From contig JAIQFE010000011.1 of the NCBI GenBank assembly GCA_020073445.1, positions 145,756 to 209,755 on the forward strand: 64,000 bases of DNA, written 5' to 3'. Numbering within the stretch: position 1 is the stretch's first letter; each line of letters opens with the position of its first letter. The position numbers were made by a program, and so were the translations under genes. This DNA comes from Terriglobia bacterium (GTDB lineage Bacteria; Acidobacteriota; Terriglobia; Bryobacterales; Bryobacteraceae). Below the pieces are notes generated by a model. That model was not told the origin of the DNA. It searched no databases and saw nothing but the letters and a program-made list of their open reading frames with translations. This document shows, in pieces, positions 25,222-34,317 of this stretch.

Positions 25222-26232
25222 TTAGCCAAAGAAGGCCTGGCCGACGTGCTGCACGGTTGAAATAACACGGGCGTAATTCATGCGCATGGGGCCGAGCACG
25301 GCGATGACGGCGGAAAGGCCGTCTTCCAAGCGCACAGGCAGCCCGATCAAAGAAAGCTCCCGCATCGAGGGATGAATGCCCTCCAACCCGACGTGCACGC
25401 CCACTTCGCCCGCGGGATTTTCGAGGAACCGGTCGAGCAACTCCAGGACGCGTTTCTTCTCTTCCAGCGCCCGGAACAACTCGCGCATTTTTTCCTTGGT
25501 GAGATGCAGGTCCAGAACTACAAGATTGCTGGCGCCGTCCATGCGGACTTCCGGAGCCATCCCGATGTCCAGCAGGCCTTTGGAATAGAGCACCGTGAGC
25601 TTCTGAAGCACCGCGTCGTAGGTCGCTTCCGCGCGCGCCAAGCGGCCTGCCAGTTCGCGGCGAACGTTTTCGAGCGACCAGCCGGCGAAGTTGCGGTTGA
25701 TGTAGTTGCGGATCGATGCTAGCTCGTCGGAGGTGAGCGACTCTTCGAGCGTCACCACGCGATTGCTGACCTGGTGATCCTTGGTGACCACGACGACCAA
25801 CACGCGGCGTTCGGGAAGCGCGATCAGTTCCACCTGATCCAGGGCCGGATTCGCGCGGGGAATGGACGCCGCCAGGCCGACGCCGTGAGTCAGCTCGGTG
25901 AGCGTGCGCGACGTGTATTCGATACGCTGCTCCATCGTTTCCAGCAGTCCGAATTGCCCGCGGAGGCGCTCGATTTCGGCCGCCACCATCTTGCGCATGC
26001 CCAGCGACTGAACATAACTGCGGAAGGCTTTTTCGGTCGGGACCCGGCCGGCTGACGTATGGGGCTGCATCAGGTAGCCCTCTTCGTCCAAGTCCGCCAT
26101 GACGTTGCGGATGGAGGCTGCGCTGAGCCCGTCGCGGCGCCGGCGGGCGATGGAGCGCGAGGCTACCGGTTCGCCGGTGGCGATGTAGCTTTCGACGATC
26201 TCATGCAGAACTTCCAGGCTGCGCGGCGTCAT
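25222..26232 (-). CDS. hrcA: Heat-inducible transcription repressor HrcA
   Basis: The 336-residue repressor controls heat-shock operons by binding CIRCE and is activated by GroEL. It has the winged-helix N-terminus (LEVLHEIVESYIATGEPVASRS and LSAASIRNVMADLDEEGYL), HTSAGRVPTEKAFRSYV, and the C-terminal GPMRMNYARVISTVQHVGQAF. It heads the heat-shock cluster. I find no canonical CIRCE (TTAGCACTC-N9-GAGTGCTAA) in the 160 bp upstream, only a GC-rich hairpin at 26263-26288. The start ATG is preceded by AGGAAG. Confidence 0.95.
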   Translation of the reverse strand: MTPRSLEVLHEIVESYIATGEPVASRSIARRRRDGLSAASIRNVMADLDEEGYLMQPHTSAGRVPTEKAFRSYVQSLGMRKMVAAEIERLRGQFGLLETMEQRIEYTSRTLTELTHGVGLAASIPRANPALDQVELIALPERRVLVVVVTKDHQVSNRVVTLEESLTSDELASIRNYINRNFAGWSLENVRRELAGRLARAEATYDAVLQKLTVLYSKGLLDIGMAPEVRMDGASNLVVLDLHLTKEKMRELFRALEEKKRVLELLDRFLENPAGEVGVHVGLEGIHPSMRELSLIGLPVRLEDGLSAVIAVLGPMRMNYARVISTVQHVGQAFFG

Positions 26233-26262
26233 ACTTCCTGTAAACGTTCAGAATAAAGCGGT

Positions 26263-26288
26263 TGCCGGACGGGCGAACTCCCGTGGCA
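26263..26288 (-). promoter_or_regulatory. Hairpin in the hrcA leader
   Basis: ACGGG/CCCGT with an outer TGCC/GGCA stem and a 2-nt bulge lies about 30 bp upstream of the hrcA start. It has no T-run and is not CIRCE. It might be an RNA thermosensor or only local structure. Confidence 0.3.
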
Positions 26289-26401
26289 CCTAAGTAATTC
26301 TATCGACATTATCGCACGGAATCTGATCTCTGGAACTTTCTGGCGGGAGAGCTAAAGCTTTACACCTACTGCGCCGATAGCTACCCAATTGGGCATTGGG
26401 C

Positions 26402-27649
26402 ATGAGTGGATTCCTCAAGACCTGGCAATGGACTTGGACTCGCGCGCCGCAGCGCGGATCCTGGGGGCTTGACCGGAACTGGCACCGGTCGGAAGCCGCG
26501 CGTCATCTGAAAGCGGGAAATCTGGCCGACGCGGAGCGCCATTTGACGCTCGCCGTAAAAGAAGCGGACGCCCGGGGACTCGCTCCCGCGCAAAGAGTCA
26601 CGCTGCGCCTGGAACTGGCCGGTCTTCAACGTTCACTGGCCGCGCCGCCCGGAATCGACGGGGCAGATCAGATCGATTTGTCCAAGATGCGGGACGCGGA
26701 GAACACGCTGCGCGAGGCCATCATTGTGTGTACCCAGGCCTCCGATGCGAAGCTCTACCTGCGCTCGCTGGATGCTCTGGCGGATATCTTTTGCCTCGTG
26801 GAAGATTACGAGGCCCTGGAAGGCGTCGCCTCCGATGCGATCCGGCTGGGCGCGGCGATTCCCGGCGAGAACATCCAGCAATTGGAAGAACGGCTGCGGC
26901 GGCTGGCGGTGGCCCAGGACAAAAACGGCCGCTTCACCGACGCCCTGAAGACCTTCGAGCAGGCTATTACCCTGCGTGAAAAACGGTATGGGCCCAGCCA
27001 CATCGAAACCGGCAACCTGATGGCGGAAGTTGGCCGCATCTGCCGGGCACGAGGATTTCACGATCATGCCCAGGCGTGCCTGAAGCGGGCTCTGCGCATC
27101 TATGAGTCTCACTTCGGAATCGATTCCGCGGAAACGCTGGGGGTGGTCCAGGAACTTGCTGGAGCGCTGGAAGGCATGGGCGATCTGGACGGAGCCGCGG
27201 CACAGTACGAGCGTGTCCTGGGACTGCAGTTGAGAAAGCTGGGCTACGAGAACGTCGAAGAAGTCGCCGAGATGCAATACAGTCTCGCCTGCCTGCAGAT
27301 AGGCTGGGGCAATTTCTCGCGCGCGCGGGAGCTCTTGACGGAGTGCCTCGGGGCATTCAAGCGAGCGGGAGGGGCGCGCCTGGCGGTGGCCTACGAATCG
27401 CTGGCGCACGTCGAGGAGCGGGAGGGACGGGTGTCCTTCGCACTGGACGAACTGGCGAAAGCGACCAAAGTCTGGGAAAAGTGCAATCCTCCACAGTTGG
27501 AAGACCTGGCGCGGAACCTGGAACTCAGAGCGGAATTATCGGAGCAGCTTCGCCTGCGCGTCGACGCGAATCACTTGCGCAAACAAGCCCGGCACATTCT
27601 GGCAGCCGCGGAAGATCAGGCAGCCGACACCGAGACCCAGACTGCTTAG
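26402..27649 (+). CDS. TPR-repeat protein (kinesin light chain-like repeats)
   Basis: The 415-residue protein consists of helical repeats. Clear TPR units occur around FTDALKTFEQAITLREKRYG, HDHAQACLKRALRIYES and LDGAAAQYERVLGLQLRKLG, with 42-residue spacing as in kinesin light chain-type TPRs. No signal peptide or membrane helix is visible, so it is probably a cytosolic scaffold. ATG at 26402 is chosen over TTG at 26396. It is divergent from hrcA and convergent with the pilin gene (3 bp gap). Partners unknown. Confidence 0.75.
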   Translation: MSGFLKTWQWTWTRAPQRGSWGLDRNWHRSEAARHLKAGNLADAERHLTLAVKEADARGLAPAQRVTLRLELAGLQRSLAAPPGIDGADQIDLSKMRDAENTLREAIIVCTQASDAKLYLRSLDALADIFCLVEDYEALEGVASDAIRLGAAIPGENIQQLEERLRRLAVAQDKNGRFTDALKTFEQAITLREKRYGPSHIETGNLMAEVGRICRARGFHDHAQACLKRALRIYESHFGIDSAETLGVVQELAGALEGMGDLDGAAAQYERVLGLQLRKLGYENVEEVAEMQYSLACLQIGWGNFSRARELLTECLGAFKRAGGARLAVAYESLAHVEEREGRVSFALDELAKATKVWEKCNPPQLEDLARNLELRAELSEQLRLRVDANHLRKQARHILAAAEDQAADTETQTA

Positions 27650-27652
27650 CCT

Positions 27653-28129
27653 CTACTTGATTTCGGGACTGGCGGGCGTGGCGGGTTCCTGGCCCCAGTT
27701 GTTGCGGATCACCAGGGTCTGATCCGAGTAGAACGTCCGGCTGCCCGAGTTCCCAAACGATTCCGGAACGGCCGTCACTGCATAGCCTCCCTGCGTCCCC
27801 GTCAGGGTGTAGATGAACCCGTTCTTCTTGCCGTCGGCCAGGACCTTCGGGAGCAGGTTCGCAGCCTCGGGACTGTCAGCGCCGCTGACTGGTGGGCCAA
27901 GCTGGGTCAGAGCCGTCGCGTACTTCCCGAACTGCGAATAGTACTGCGTCTCAGCCTGATGGATGCTGCCGATTTCCCGGATCACCGCCATTTCGCGGGC
28001 GCCCTGCATCTGCTTGTTCATCTTGGGCACAGCGATGGCCAGGATGACCAAAATGATGGAGATTACGATCAGGAGCTCGATGAGGGTAAAGCCTCGGCGA
28101 CGCTGGCGCATAGTTCTCATACCTGACAT
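27653..28129 (-). CDS. Type IV pilin-like prepilin
   Basis: The 158-residue protein has a short basic leader and the prepilin peptidase site RRRGFTLIELLIVISIILVI, with cleavage after Gly, Phe as new residue 1 and Glu at position 5. The rest is a globular head with YYSQFGKYATALTQLGPP and a Tyr/Gly-rich end, as in GspG/PilA-like major pilins of Acidobacteria and Deltaproteobacteria. AAGGGGG lies 8 nt before the ATG at 28129. The assembly machinery genes are not adjacent; the secretin cluster at 36-39 kb carries other pseudopilins. Confidence 0.85.
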   Translation of the reverse strand: MSGMRTMRQRRRGFTLIELLIVISIILVILAIAVPKMNKQMQGAREMAVIREIGSIHQAETQYYSQFGKYATALTQLGPPVSGADSPEAANLLPKVLADGKKNGFIYTLTGTQGGYAVTAVPESFGNSGSRTFYSDQTLVIRNNWGQEPATPASPEIK

Positions 28130-28202
28130 TTTAGACGCCCCCTTGGACAAAAGCGTGCAGGACCAAAGTTAGGGGCTTCCTAGGAAGCCGGCGAGTTCCG
28201 GC

Positions 28203-28490
28203 CTAGTGAACCCGGAGCATCATCCGGTCCTGGGCTTTTTCCCGGGTGACCAGTTCGTCGAAGATCGACAGAACTTGCTTGCGGTAAAGGTAGGTGCGCT
28301 GCAGCTTTTGCCGTACCGCCTGCTCATTGCGGTGGCGGAACATCAGCTTGTTCAACAGCTTGACGGGTACGTCGATATCGCGGCGCAGGGTTTCGGCCGA
28401 GTGCCCCCGCAGGAATAGCCCGTAAAACAGAGCCGCCTCCCGCTGAGGCGCGAGGGGATCGAATTCTTCCAGTCCCGCTGCCACCGGCAT
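28203..28490 (-). CDS. Conserved-looking 95-residue protein, unknown
   Basis: The product is charged and helical: ALFYGLFLRGHSAETLRRDIDVPVKLLNKLMFRHRNEQAVRQKL followed by YLYRKQVLSIFDELV (segments quoted in part). The GHSAETLRRDIDVPVKLL stretch reads like a helix-turn-helix, so a DNA-binding role is possible. No signal peptide. It lies 73 bp upstream of the pilin gene on the same strand, which could reflect regulation of the pilin. Confidence 0.5.
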   Translation of the reverse strand: MPVAAGLEEFDPLAPQREAALFYGLFLRGHSAETLRRDIDVPVKLLNKLMFRHRNEQAVRQKLQRTYLYRKQVLSIFDELVTREKAQDRMMLRVH

Positions 28491-28598
28491 AAAAACAAAA
28501 TTATAGTCGTGGGAAGAGTGAACCGCAAGACCCCATAGGTTCCACGGGAGGCTTTTTGAGACGCTACCTCAGGCGCCTTTCGACACAGGGCTGTGCCA

Positions 28599-28727
28599 CT
28601 ATTTCACGCTAGGTGCGCGGTTTGACCCTTCCTGATGCGCTTTCGGTGAAGACGAAACCATCTCCAGGAATAACGAAACGATCAGCAATCCGGCGATCAC
28701 GGCTCCGATTAACATAGGCGACCCCAT
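28599..28727 (-). CDS. 42-residue single-pass membrane protein
   Basis: A short frame encodes one hydrophobic helix (MLIGAVIAGLLIVSLFL) followed by a polar tail SSSPKAHQEGSNRAPSVK. Only a weak purine-rich sequence precedes the ATG. It is the only coherent reading frame I see between the 95-residue gene and the cyclophilin gene (28491-28931). Treat as a candidate. Confidence 0.35.
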   Translation of the reverse strand: MGSPMLIGAVIAGLLIVSLFLEMVSSSPKAHQEGSNRAPSVK

Positions 28728-28931
28728 TTCCACTACTTTTCTTTAAGCACGCTGCTCTCCATAGTGCTGATCATGGCGACAACGTTTCACTCTTCAAATA
28801 CGATTCATCGGATGCTCATGGATGTTCGCGCGATGCGGATGAAATGCGGCTCAGCATTGTGACTGCACGCGTGACTGCACGCCGGGCGACTGCACCAGGG
28901 CGGCCACATGCCGGGCTACACTGGAATCTGA

Positions 28932-29480
28932 ATGCCGAAACAATACCCCAGTCCACCCCAGATGGCGATCGACCCCAACAAGAAGTACTCGGCCACGTTC
29001 AATACCTCGCAGGGCGAGATCGTCTGTGAGCTGTTCGCCAAAGAGGCGCCCAAGACCGTCAACAATTTCGTATTCCTCGCCCGGGATAAGTTCTATGACG
29101 GTACGAAGTTCCACAGGGTCCTAGCCAACTTCATGATCCAGGGCGGCGATCCGGAAGGCAGTGGACGCGGCGGTCCCGGCTACCGGTTCGAAGACGAGAC
29201 GAAGGGCAATCCCCACAAGCACAAAGTCGGGAGTCTTTCCATGGCCAACGCCGGCCCGAACACCAACGGGAGCCAGTTCTTCATCACGCACGTGGTCACT
29301 GACTGGCTGGACGGAAAGCACACCGTCTTCGGACAGGTGCTCACCGGTCAGGACGTCGTGAACGCCGTGCAGCAGGGCGACACGCTCAACAGCGTTACGA
29401 TTACCGAAGCTGCGGGCGATTCCGGCCAGGCGCAACAGGGATCGAAGACGGTTCCGGTTCCGGAAACCCGCAAAGTCTAA
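28932..29480 (+). CDS. Peptidyl-prolyl cis-trans isomerase (cyclophilin type)
   Basis: The 182-residue protein carries the cyclophilin active-site segments: [45 protein letters not shown] and [12 protein letters not shown], with the catalytic Arg, Phe, Gln and His positions present. There is no signal peptide (it opens [15 protein letters not shown]), so it is a cytosolic PpiB-like enzyme. A short Gln/Pro-rich tail follows. It is 12 bp upstream of bshB1. Confidence 0.93.
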   Translation: MPKQYPSPPQMAIDPNKKYSATFNTSQGEIVCELFAKEAPKTVNNFVFLARDKFYDGTKFHRVLANFMIQGGDPEGSGRGGPGYRFEDETKGNPHKHKVGSLSMANAGPNTNGSQFFITHVVTDWLDGKHTVFGQVLTGQDVVNAVQQGDTLNSVTITEAAGDSGQAQQGSKTVPVPETRKV

Positions 29481-29492
29481 GTTTTCGCTCAT

Positions 29493-30185
29493 ATGAAGAT
29501 CCTGGCGGTCGGGGCGCATCCCGACGACGTCGAATTCGGCTGTGCGCCCATTTTGATCCAGGAAGTCCGGAACGGGCACGAGGCTCGCATCCTGGTGACT
29601 TCGAAAGGCGAAGCCGCCAGCGCCGGGACGCCCGAGGAACGGGCTCAGGAAGCCAGGGACGCTGCCCGGGTGATCGGGGCCGCGATCCAGTTCCTGGAAT
29701 TGGGCGGCGATTGCCACGTCGAGAACAACACGGCGAACGCAATGACGTTCGCCCGGGAGATTCGCCGGTTCAAGCCGGACGTGATCCTCGCCCCGCACCT
29801 GGGGGAGAACCAGCATCCGGACCACTCGGCCGTGGGAAAAATCGTGAGGGACGCCGCCCGGCTGGCTCGATTTGGCGGTTTGCGGGATCTCGAAGACCTT
29901 CCGCCGCATCCAATCACGAGCCTGTACTTCTACACCATCACGCAGGTGTTCGTCGATCCTCCGGAACTGGTGGTGGATGTCAGCCCGGCACGGGAGGCAT
30001 GGGAAGCCGCGATTCAGTGCCACAAGAGCCAGATGAAAACCCGGAATTACCTGGACTTGGTCATGTCGAGAGCTAGGACGCTAGGCGCGGCGATCGGTGT
30101 GGAATATGCGGTTGGTCTCTGGCTAAATGATCCGATTCGGGTCGCCTCGCTGGGGGATTTGCCGCTTTCGTCGAGGTACTTCTAA
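29493..30185 (+). CDS. bshB1: Bacillithiol biosynthesis deacetylase BshB1 (PIG-L family)
   Basis: The 230-residue zinc deacetylase has the LmbE/PIG-L motif AVGAHPDDVEFGC near the N-terminus, the second metal/active site HLGENQHPDHSAVG, and CHKSQMKTRNYLDLV near the C-terminus, all typical of BshB1. It removes the acetyl group from GlcNAc-malate to give GlcN-malate. The assignment is strengthened by the gene directly downstream, 1 bp away, which encodes a BshA-like enzyme. bshC is not in this window. Confidence 0.9.
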   Translation: MKILAVGAHPDDVEFGCAPILIQEVRNGHEARILVTSKGEAASAGTPEERAQEARDAARVIGAAIQFLELGGDCHVENNTANAMTFAREIRRFKPDVILAPHLGENQHPDHSAVGKIVRDAARLARFGGLRDLEDLPPHPITSLYFYTITQVFVDPPELVVDVSPAREAWEAAIQCHKSQMKTRNYLDLVMSRARTLGAAIGVEYAVGLWLNDPIRVASLGDLPLSSRYF

Positions 30186-30186
30186 C

Positions 30187-31344
30187 TTGAAGCGCAACCC
30201 GAAACGGCTTTCTATTGGGATTACCTGCTACCCGAGCGTCGGCGGCAGCGGAATCGTCGCATCGCAGCTCGGCAGCGAGCTCGCCCGGCTGGGCCACAAG
30301 GTGCACTTCATCAGCTACGAGCCGCCCTTCCGGCTGGATCGCAAGCAACCCAACATTTTCTTCCACCAGGTGGAGCTGAACGAATACAAGTTGTTCAAGT
30401 ATCCGGACTACACCCTGCCGCTGGCGGTGAAGATGGTGGAAGTGGCCGACAAGCATAAGCTGGACGTCCTGCACGTCCACTACGCCGTTCCCCACGCGAC
30501 GGCCGCGCTGCTGGCCACCCAGATCGCGCGCGACCAGATGCGGCATACCCCCCATGTAATAACAACATTGCACGGGACGGATATCACCCTGCTGGCGCGG
30601 GACCCGAACCTGGGGCCGATCATCAAGTATTCGATCGAAAGTTCCTGCGGCGTCACGGCGGTATCCCGTAGCCTGCAGAAGGAAACGATTCAGGTCCTGA
30701 AAACGAAGAAGCCGATCGAAGTGATCTACAACTTCTACCGCGCTAAGCCTCCCCGCAAGGGGCGGCAGGAGATCCGTCGGTCCCTGCGGGTCCGCAAGGA
30801 CGACTTCCTCCTGATCCACATGTCCAATCTCCGGCCGGTGAAGCGCGCGCAGGACATCCTGCGGGTACTGGCGGAATTGCATGACCAACCCAACATCAAG
30901 CTGCTGATCCTGGCAGGCGAATCCTTCGCACCGTTCCGGCCGGTGGTCAAACGGATGGGGATCGAAGACCGGCTGGTGGTGAAGTCCAACGTTCTGGACA
31001 TCGAGAATTATCTGCACGCGGCTGACGCGGGACTGTATGCATCCGAGCGCGAAAGTTTCGGCATGGGCGTGCTGGAGACGATGAGCTTCGGCAAGCCGGT
31101 GGTGGCGACGCGCGTGGGCGGCGTGACGGAGATCATGCGCGACGGAGAAACCGGATTCCTCAAGCGCCTGGGTGACGTGAAGGCGATGGCCGAGGCCGTT
31201 CGCACGCTGGCCAATGATCCTGCCAGGGCCGCACGCATGGGAGAGGCCGCCCGGATCCGGGCGGAGCAACAGTTCTCGTCGCAGAAGAGCGTCGATCAAT
31301 ATTTGGATCTGTACCGCCGGACGATCCGGGACTGTCCGGATTAA
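30187..31344 (+). CDS. bshA: N-acetyl-alpha-D-glucosaminyl L-malate synthase BshA
   Basis: This GT4 glycosyltransferase makes GlcNAc-malate from UDP-GlcNAc and L-malate, the first step to bacillithiol. The 385-residue protein opens with RLSIGITCYPSVGGSGIVASQLG and has ISYEPPFRLDRKQPNIFFHQV and LDVLHVHYAVPHATAALL, which are BshA-like rather than general GT4. ERESFGMGVLETMSFGKPVV is the donor-binding C-terminal motif. The TTG at 30187 is chosen because it places this N-terminus directly after the bshB1 stop. The two genes form a bacillithiol operon. Confidence 0.9.
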   Translation: MKRNPKRLSIGITCYPSVGGSGIVASQLGSELARLGHKVHFISYEPPFRLDRKQPNIFFHQVELNEYKLFKYPDYTLPLAVKMVEVADKHKLDVLHVHYAVPHATAALLATQIARDQMRHTPHVITTLHGTDITLLARDPNLGPIIKYSIESSCGVTAVSRSLQKETIQVLKTKKPIEVIYNFYRAKPPRKGRQEIRRSLRVRKDDFLLIHMSNLRPVKRAQDILRVLAELHDQPNIKLLILAGESFAPFRPVVKRMGIEDRLVVKSNVLDIENYLHAADAGLYASERESFGMGVLETMSFGKPVVATRVGGVTEIMRDGETGFLKRLGDVKAMAEAVRTLANDPARAARMGEAARIRAEQQFSSQKSVDQYLDLYRRTIRDCPD

Positions 31345-31401
31345 GGGCTACAATCTGTAGGTATACAGTCGCCCCCCGTCGGTCGGCCAAGGAGACGACG
31401 C

Positions 31402-31740
31402 ATGAAAAAAATAGAAGCCATCATTCAACCTCACAAGCTAGATGACGTGAAAGCCGCTCTGGCTGAAATCGGCATCGACGGTATGACGATTTTCGAGGGA
31501 CGCGGTCACGGCCGGCAGAAGGGCCATAGCGAGGTTTACCGCGGCGTCGAATATAAGGTCGACCTGCTGCCGAAGTTCAAAATCGAGATGGTGGTTCCAG
31601 AGGACCGCGCCGAAGAGGTGGTCCGGAAGCTGATGGCGGCGGCGCGCACCGGCAAGCTCGGCGACGGCAAAATCTTCGTTTCCGAGATCTCCGACGCCTA
31701 CCGCATCCGCACCGGCGATTGGGGAGAAGCTGCCCTTTAA
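31402..31740 (+). CDS. glnB: Nitrogen regulatory protein P-II
   Basis: The 112-residue PII trimer subunit senses 2-oxoglutarate and ATP/ADP. It opens MKKIEAIIQPHKLDDVK and has the T-loop GRQKGHSEVYRGVEYKVDLL with Tyr at 46 and 51 (the latter the uridylylation site), then the B-loop TGKLGDGKIFV and C-loop RIRTGD. AAGGAG precedes the ATG. No amtB is adjacent, so a target cannot be named from context; GlnB rather than GlnK is assumed. Confidence 0.95.
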   Translation: MKKIEAIIQPHKLDDVKAALAEIGIDGMTIFEGRGHGRQKGHSEVYRGVEYKVDLLPKFKIEMVVPEDRAEEVVRKLMAAARTGKLGDGKIFVSEISDAYRIRTGDWGEAAL

Positions 31741-31868
31741 GTCCCGGATTATTTTCCGAACGCAGTAAAATCCTCCAGGCACTTCTCGTGCCTCGGCACG
31801 CAGAATCAATCACCTGCGCGTCTCGGACCTTCAGTTGCGAATCGAAAAGCGCCCTGGAGGCGGGCCTT

Positions 31869-32867
31869 ATGGAAAAGGACCACTCGAACCTTAATTCTGT
31901 TCGTGAGGACGACGAAGCAGACTTGCGATGGGAACGTTCGCGCCGCCATCACCGCATTCTTACTGCCTTTCTAGTTCTGCTGGCGGCAGGTGTGGTAGCT
32001 GTCGCCTGGTATGCCTACCCGATTCTGGGGCGGCATGATTCGCTGCTCTCGCAGATCCCCACGACCTTGACGGATATCCGGAAAGATGTTTCCAGCCTTG
32101 GTGACCAGGCCAAGTCGACGGACGCCAAAGTCGACGACTGGGGAAACCGCCAGGAAGAATTGCGCGGCCAATTGAGTAAGGCTCGCGCGGATCTGATGGC
32201 GCGCATCGACTCCGCGAAGAGGCAAGCCAGCGACGCCTCGGCCGCGCTGATTCAACGGGCACGCAGCGATTTCGCCACCCAGGTAGACGGCATCAAAACT
32301 CAGTTGGCCAAGCTCGAAACCTCGCGTGAGAGCGACCGGGAACAGATCGCACAGCTGCAGCAGGAACTGGCCCAGGTCCGAAGCCAGGTAAGCCAGCAAG
32401 GCCAGGAACTGGCATCGGTGCAGGGCCGGGTGACGCAGAACGCGGCCGCGACCAGCCAGGAATTTGCGTCCGTGAAATCCACCCAGCAGCAGGATCGGCA
32501 CGATTTCGACGCATACGCGGAAAAATTCGCCGTGAAGCGCGTCGATTTTGAAGTGACCAAGAACCATCAGAGCTCGGTCGCGCCCGGGATTTCGGTACAA
32601 GTGAACAGCACCGATGTTTCCTACCAGCGGGTCAACGGGTCCGTTTTAGCTTCCGACGGCCACACCACCTGGCTACGGCAACTAAAAGTGCAGGAACCCG
32701 TTTTCTTGACGAGCTTCCCGGATGGACGCACACGCGAATTGGTGATCACGCGCGTCAATAAGAATGGCGCGGTCGGTTATGTGTTGGTCCCGGCGCAGGA
32801 GAGCGCGATGAATCGCGCGACACGGCCTCTTAACGGGCCATTTACCAGTCCAGAGCCAGCCGAGTAA
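31869..32867 (+). CDS. Coiled-coil inner-membrane protein
   Basis: The 332-residue product has a charged N-terminus, one membrane helix (about residues 30-50, ILTAFLVLLAAGVVAVAWYA), a coiled coil of roughly 160 residues rich in Gln/Ala/Asp (for instance REQIAQLQQELAQVRSQVSQ), and a beta-rich C-terminal domain (FEVTKNHQSSVAPGISVQVN...). GGAGG lies 9 nt before the ATG, which supports this start over the longer frame. The 3' end overlaps the convergent pepA gene by 26 bp. Function unknown; the architecture resembles periplasmic tethers. Confidence 0.68.
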   Translation: MEKDHSNLNSVREDDEADLRWERSRRHHRILTAFLVLLAAGVVAVAWYAYPILGRHDSLLSQIPTTLTDIRKDVSSLGDQAKSTDAKVDDWGNRQEELRGQLSKARADLMARIDSAKRQASDASAALIQRARSDFATQVDGIKTQLAKLETSRESDREQIAQLQQELAQVRSQVSQQGQELASVQGRVTQNAAATSQEFASVKSTQQQDRHDFDAYAEKFAVKRVDFEVTKNHQSSVAPGISVQVNSTDVSYQRVNGSVLASDGHTTWLRQLKVQEPVFLTSFPDGRTRELVITRVNKNGAVGYVLVPAQESAMNRATRPLNGPFTSPEPAE

Positions 32868-34281
32868 AGGTTCGGACGGCCACGCCCGAGGGACCCTTCG
32901 CGAGGAACGGCTTGGATTCGTCCAGCCAAGCCGTTCCCGCGATGTCGAGATGCACCCAAGGCGTCTCGCCGGCGAATTCCTTCAGGAAATATGCCGCGCT
33001 GATAGCCCCGCCCCATCGCCCGCCGATATTGGCCAGGTCGGCGAAAGCGCTCTTGAGAAGATCTTTGTAGTCGTCATCAAGCGGCATGTGCCAGGATTTT
33101 TCGCCTTCCGCTTTGGCGGCGGCCAGCACGCGCGCCAGCAGCGGATCGTTATTAGTAAAGACGCCGATATTGACGTTCCCCAGGGCGACCACGATCGCTC
33201 CCGTGAGCGTCGCCGCGTCCACCAGGTGCGAGCACCCCAGGCGCTGCGCATAAGTAATCGCATCAGCCAGGATCAGTCGGCCTTCGGCGTCGGTGTTGAG
33301 CACTTCGATGGTCTTGCCGGAGAGCGATTTGACGATATCGCCGGGGCGTTGCGCCTTGCTGCCGACCATATTCTCGACTGCGGGAATCAACGCGGTTACT
33401 GGGATCGCCGGCTTCAGTTGTGCGATGGCTTTCATCGCCCCGAGCATGGCCGCGCCGCCGGCCATGTCGTACTTCATCTTCTCCATTCCCTCGGCGGGCT
33501 TGATAGAAACGCCGCCGGTGTCGAAGGTAACGCCTTTGCCGACCAGCCCGAGATGGTCGGATGTCTTGGGCGGCTGCGCGGGTTTGTATCGGAGGATGAT
33601 CAGCGCAGGTGGCTCGGCGCTGCCTTGCGATACGCCGAGCAGTGATCCCATGCCGAGCTGGCGCATGCGCGATTCGTCCAGCACCTCGAATTCGAGGCCG
33701 ACTTCGGCGGCCATCGCACGGGCGCGATCCGCGAGAAGCGTCGGGGTCATGATATTGGCCGGTTCGTTGACCAGTTCGCGGGTGAAATTTTGCGCTTCTC
33801 CCAGGATTTTGCCGCGCTCGAAGGCGGCGCGGGCGGAATCGGGAGCGATGAGAATAAACGCCTCGAGAGACTTCGCATCGCTGGAGGTTTTGTGGCGATC
33901 CGGTTCGAAGTTGCCGAGAATTGCGCCTTCGACGGCGGCTTCGGCATTCGCGTCGCCGAGAAACCACGCGAGCTTCTTCACGCCCTTCTGCTTCAGCGCG
34001 CGCACGGCGGTTCCGACGGCTCGGCGCAGGACGGCGGCGTCGAATTTATCTTTCTTTCCCCCGCCTGCGACCGCCAGGCGCTTGGCCTTAAGTCCCTGGG
34101 GTTGATGCTGAACGGCGAGCTCGCCGGTCTTTCCGGTGAATTCACCGGAGGCGCGCAGCTCGTCCAACCATCCTGAGAGGCCCTTTAGCTCGGCGGGCGC
34201 GGTTTCTTCTTCAAACAAAAGCACAACGACCGCGTCAGCTTCGACGCGGTCGAGGGATTGAGATACGAGAGTGGTCTCCAC
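32842..34281 (-). CDS. pepA: Leucyl aminopeptidase (M17 family)
   Basis: The 479-residue cytosolic two-zinc peptidase has the M17 hallmarks: LVGKGVTFDTGGVSIKP with the metal-binding Lys and Asp, MKYDMAGGAAMLGAM, and the signature NTDAEGRLILADA. The N-terminal domain (residues 1-170) is the less conserved macro-like domain. Length is normal. In some bacteria PepA also binds DNA, but nothing here shows that. Confidence 0.95.
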   Translation of the reverse strand: METTLVSQSLDRVEADAVVVLLFEEETAPAELKGLSGWLDELRASGEFTGKTGELAVQHQPQGLKAKRLAVAGGGKKDKFDAAVLRRAVGTAVRALKQKGVKKLAWFLGDANAEAAVEGAILGNFEPDRHKTSSDAKSLEAFILIAPDSARAAFERGKILGEAQNFTRELVNEPANIMTPTLLADRARAMAAEVGLEFEVLDESRMRQLGMGSLLGVSQGSAEPPALIILRYKPAQPPKTSDHLGLVGKGVTFDTGGVSIKPAEGMEKMKYDMAGGAAMLGAMKAIAQLKPAIPVTALIPAVENMVGSKAQRPGDIVKSLSGKTIEVLNTDAEGRLILADAITYAQRLGCSHLVDAATLTGAIVVALGNVNIGVFTNNDPLLARVLAAAKAEGEKSWHMPLDDDYKDLLKSAFADLANIGGRWGGAISAAYFLKEFAGETPWVHLDIAGTAWLDESKPFLAKGPSGVAVRTFTRLALDW

Positions 34282-34317
34282 TCCTAAAGCTTACTACTGA
34301 GCTGTTGCTGCTCGGCC

